The position numbers and the translations under genes were made by a program. Of a stretch of DNA of 64,000 bases, positions 62,453 through 64,000 are shown in pieces. This stretch comes from Candidatus Saccharicenans sp. (lineage in GTDB: Bacteria; Acidobacteriota; Aminicenantia; Aminicenantales; Saccharicenantaceae). Location: contig JANLFU010000006.1 in assembly GCA_024653215.1 (NCBI GenBank), positions 62,001-126,000 on the forward strand. Reading direction: 5' to 3'. The notes beneath the pieces were generated by a model, which saw only the letters and a program-made list of their open reading frames with translations, searched no databases and was not told the origin of the DNA. Each line of letters opens with the position of its first letter. Position 1 is the first letter of the stretch.

Positions 62453-64000
62453 ATGGCTCAAAAATCATTCCAGCTTAAAAAAACTTCGGTACTACTAATA
62501 ATAATTCTGGCGGTTTCTTTCTTTGGACTGGTGGCCAGGCCGGCTTTTTCCCAGAGCAGCTATGACCTCAACAAGGAAAAAGTCCTGTTTACCGTGGGTT
62601 ATGCCCACCTCGACACCCAGTGGCGCTGGGACTACCAGAAGACGATTAAAGAATACATCTGGAATACCATGGTCGATAACTTTGCCCTGTTCGAGAAGTA
62701 CCCGGATTACGTTTTCAATTTCAGCGGGGCCAATCGCTACCGGATGATGAAGGAATATTACCCGAAAGAATATGCGAAGGTTAAAGACTACGTGGCCAGG
62801 GGGCGCTGGTTTCCCTCTGGTTCCTCCATGGAAGAAAATGATGTCATGGCCCCGTCCTTTGAGTCCATCATCAGGCAGATTCTCTACGGCACCGAGTATT
62901 TCAAGAAGGAATTCGGATTCAGCAGCAAGGAATACATGCTGCCCGACTGTTTCGGTTTCCCGGCTTCTCTGCCTTCAATCCTGGCTCATTGCGGGCTCAA
63001 GGGTTTTTCCACCCAGAAGCTGACCTGGGGTTCGGCGGTCGGCGTTCCGTTCAATGTTGGCACCTGGTACGGGCCGGACGGGCAGTTCATAGTGGCTGCC
63101 CTCAATCCCGGTGATTACACCGGCAAGATAACCGGCGACCTGACCCAGAATCCGACCTGGAGGCTCAGGGTCAATGAAAACGGGCAGAAGTACGGCGTCT
63201 ACGGTGATTACATGTATTTCGGAACCGGAGATGTCGGCGGGGCACCGGATGAAAACTCGGTCCGGAACCTGGAGCTTAGCCTGGAGAGCAGCAAGCAGTC
63301 CGACCTCAGGGTGGTCTCGTCCCGGGCCGATGAGTTTTTCCTGAACCTGAATGATATGCAGAAAAAAAGATTGCCCACCTACAGCGGCGAGTTCCTGCTG
63401 ACCAACCATTCAGCTGGCTCCATCACTTCCCAGGCGGCCATGAAACGCTGGAACCGCAAAAATGAATTCCTGGGCTATTCGGCCGAAGCGGCGGCGGTGG
63501 TGGCCGACTGGCTGGGCGGGGCGGCCTACAACAGGGAAAAAATCAACGAGGCCTGGCGCCTAGTTCTTGGCGCCCAGTTTCATGATATTCTGCCGGGAAC
63601 CAGCATTCCGCGAGCCTACGAGTTTTCCTGGAATGATGAAATCCTGGCGGCCAACCAGTTCAGCTCGGTTCTCAAAGATTCAGCCGGTGCAGTCATCCGG
63701 GCCATGGACACCAGGGTGAATGGTTATCCGGTGGTCGTCTACAACCCGCTGGCTTTTGACCGCGAAGACGTGGTGGAAGCCGAGCTGGAATTACCTCAGT
63801 CCTCTGACTACCTGAGAGTTTTTGCCCCAGACGGTCGGGAAGTTCCATGCCAGGTCCTGGGGAAAAGTGACCGTAAAGTCAGGCTGGCTTTTGTGGCTAC
63901 CGTTCCATCTCTCGGCTTTAGCGTGTACGATGTCAGGCCTTCATCTGAACCCTGCCGCCTGAACACCGGTTTGAGAGTTGGCCCTAGCCTCCTGGAAAAC
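62453..64000 (+). CDS. exported GH38 alpha-mannosidase, partial at window edge
   Basis: At least 516 residues; the 3' part lies outside. Signal peptide at residues 1-34 (ending AFSQ). GH38 catalytic domain: zinc ligands H52 and D54 in GYAHLDTQWRWD, nucleophile D165 in MLPDCFGFPASLP, and AQFHDILPGTSIPRAYE with the later ligand His. Middle helical and first beta domain follow. GH38 enzymes release alpha-linked mannose from glycans in the retaining mode. An exported enzyme fits use of external glycans. Linkage specificity cannot be told from the sequence. Confidence 0.93.
   Translation, partial: MAQKSFQLKKTSVLLIIILAVSFFGLVARPAFSQSSYDLNKEKVLFTVGYAHLDTQWRWDYQKTIKEYIWNTMVDNFALFEKYPDYVFNFSGANRYRMMKEYYPKEYAKVKDYVARGRWFPSGSSMEENDVMAPSFESIIRQILYGTEYFKKEFGFSSKEYMLPDCFGFPASLPSILAHCGLKGFSTQKLTWGSAVGVPFNVGTWYGPDGQFIVAALNPGDYTGKITGDLTQNPTWRLRVNENGQKYGVYGDYMYFGTGDVGGAPDENSVRNLELSLESSKQSDLRVVSSRADEFFLNLNDMQKKRLPTYSGEFLLTNHSAGSITSQAAMKRWNRKNEFLGYSAEAAAVVADWLGGAAYNREKINEAWRLVLGAQFHDILPGTSIPRAYEFSWNDEILAANQFSSVLKDSAGAVIRAMDTRVNGYPVVVYNPLAFDREDVVEAELELPQSSDYLRVFAPDGREVPCQVLGKSDRKVRLAFVATVPSLGFSVYDVRPSSEPCRLNTGLRVGPSLLEN

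Overview
The window reads as a chromosomal segment of a Gram-negative, GC-rich bacterium (estimated by eye at 55-60% GC) with very compact gene packing. Cell-envelope evidence: a full division and murein (dcw) cluster with a meso-diaminopimelate-type MurE, a probable outer-membrane barrel protein, many exported proteins, and phosphatidylserine synthase and decarboxylase. Gene content (archaeal-type fructose-bisphosphate aldolase/phosphatase, DRG-type GTPase, inositol-phosphate synthase, exported M28 peptidases, exported GH38 enzyme) would suit a fermentative, peptide- and glycan-using lineage such as Aminicenantes/Acidobacteriota relatives. That placement is inference from gene content, not a phylogeny. 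Promoters with near-consensus -35/-10 boxes and 17-18 bp spacing are visible in front of many transcription units.

Layout. 1-3.4 kb: the 5' part of sppA (minus), an exported protein with a papain-like Cys/His pattern, and an RRM RNA-binding protein. 3.5-6.7 kb: a five-gene ECF sigma/anti-sigma operon whose lipoprotein, repeat protein and last small protein end in the same roughly 75-residue module; it closes with a clear terminator. 6.8-16.1 kb: isocitrate/isopropylmalate-type dehydrogenase, tsaB-rimI, truA plus a LOG-like protein (minus), MglA-like GTPase, comM, an amino-acid permease and a B12/radical-SAM protein. 16.1-18.7 kb (minus): exported acetamidase/formamidase and hutI. 18.7-34.4 kb (minus): mraZ-rsmH-ftsL-ftsI-murE-murF-mraY-murD-ftsW-murG-murC-ftsQ-ftsA-ftsZ, almost all overlapping or touching, driven from one strong promoter with three MraZ boxes. 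34.5-41.8 kb (minus): Nudix-DUF2007 fusion, archaeal-type FBP aldolase/phosphatase, psd-pssA-M23 peptidase, M28 peptidase, small membrane protein, exported cyclophilin. 41.9-45.6 kb: barrel protein, second M28 peptidase, DRG/TGS GTPase. 45.7-52.8 kb: gyrB-gyrA and an acyl-CoA synthetase. 52.8-58 kb (minus): dnaG-rpoD-tRNA(CAT)-zinc-ribbon protein and a solitary larB. 58.1-64 kb: TPR protein plus a GlmU-like protein with a decayed N-terminal domain, a CDP-alcohol phosphotransferase divergent from inositol-3-phosphate synthase, and the start of an exported GH38 mannosidase.

The most unusual items are the shared module in the ECF operon, the GlmU homologue that has lost its uridylyltransferase loop, the MraZ operator that includes the mraZ start codon, two genes whose promoters predict (nearly) leaderless mRNAs, the probable phosphatidylinositol pathway pair, and a GyrA with valine at the quinolone-resistance position. 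I found no CRISPR array, insertion sequence, phage gene, rRNA or replication origin. All functions rest on motif recognition by eye; no database search was run.
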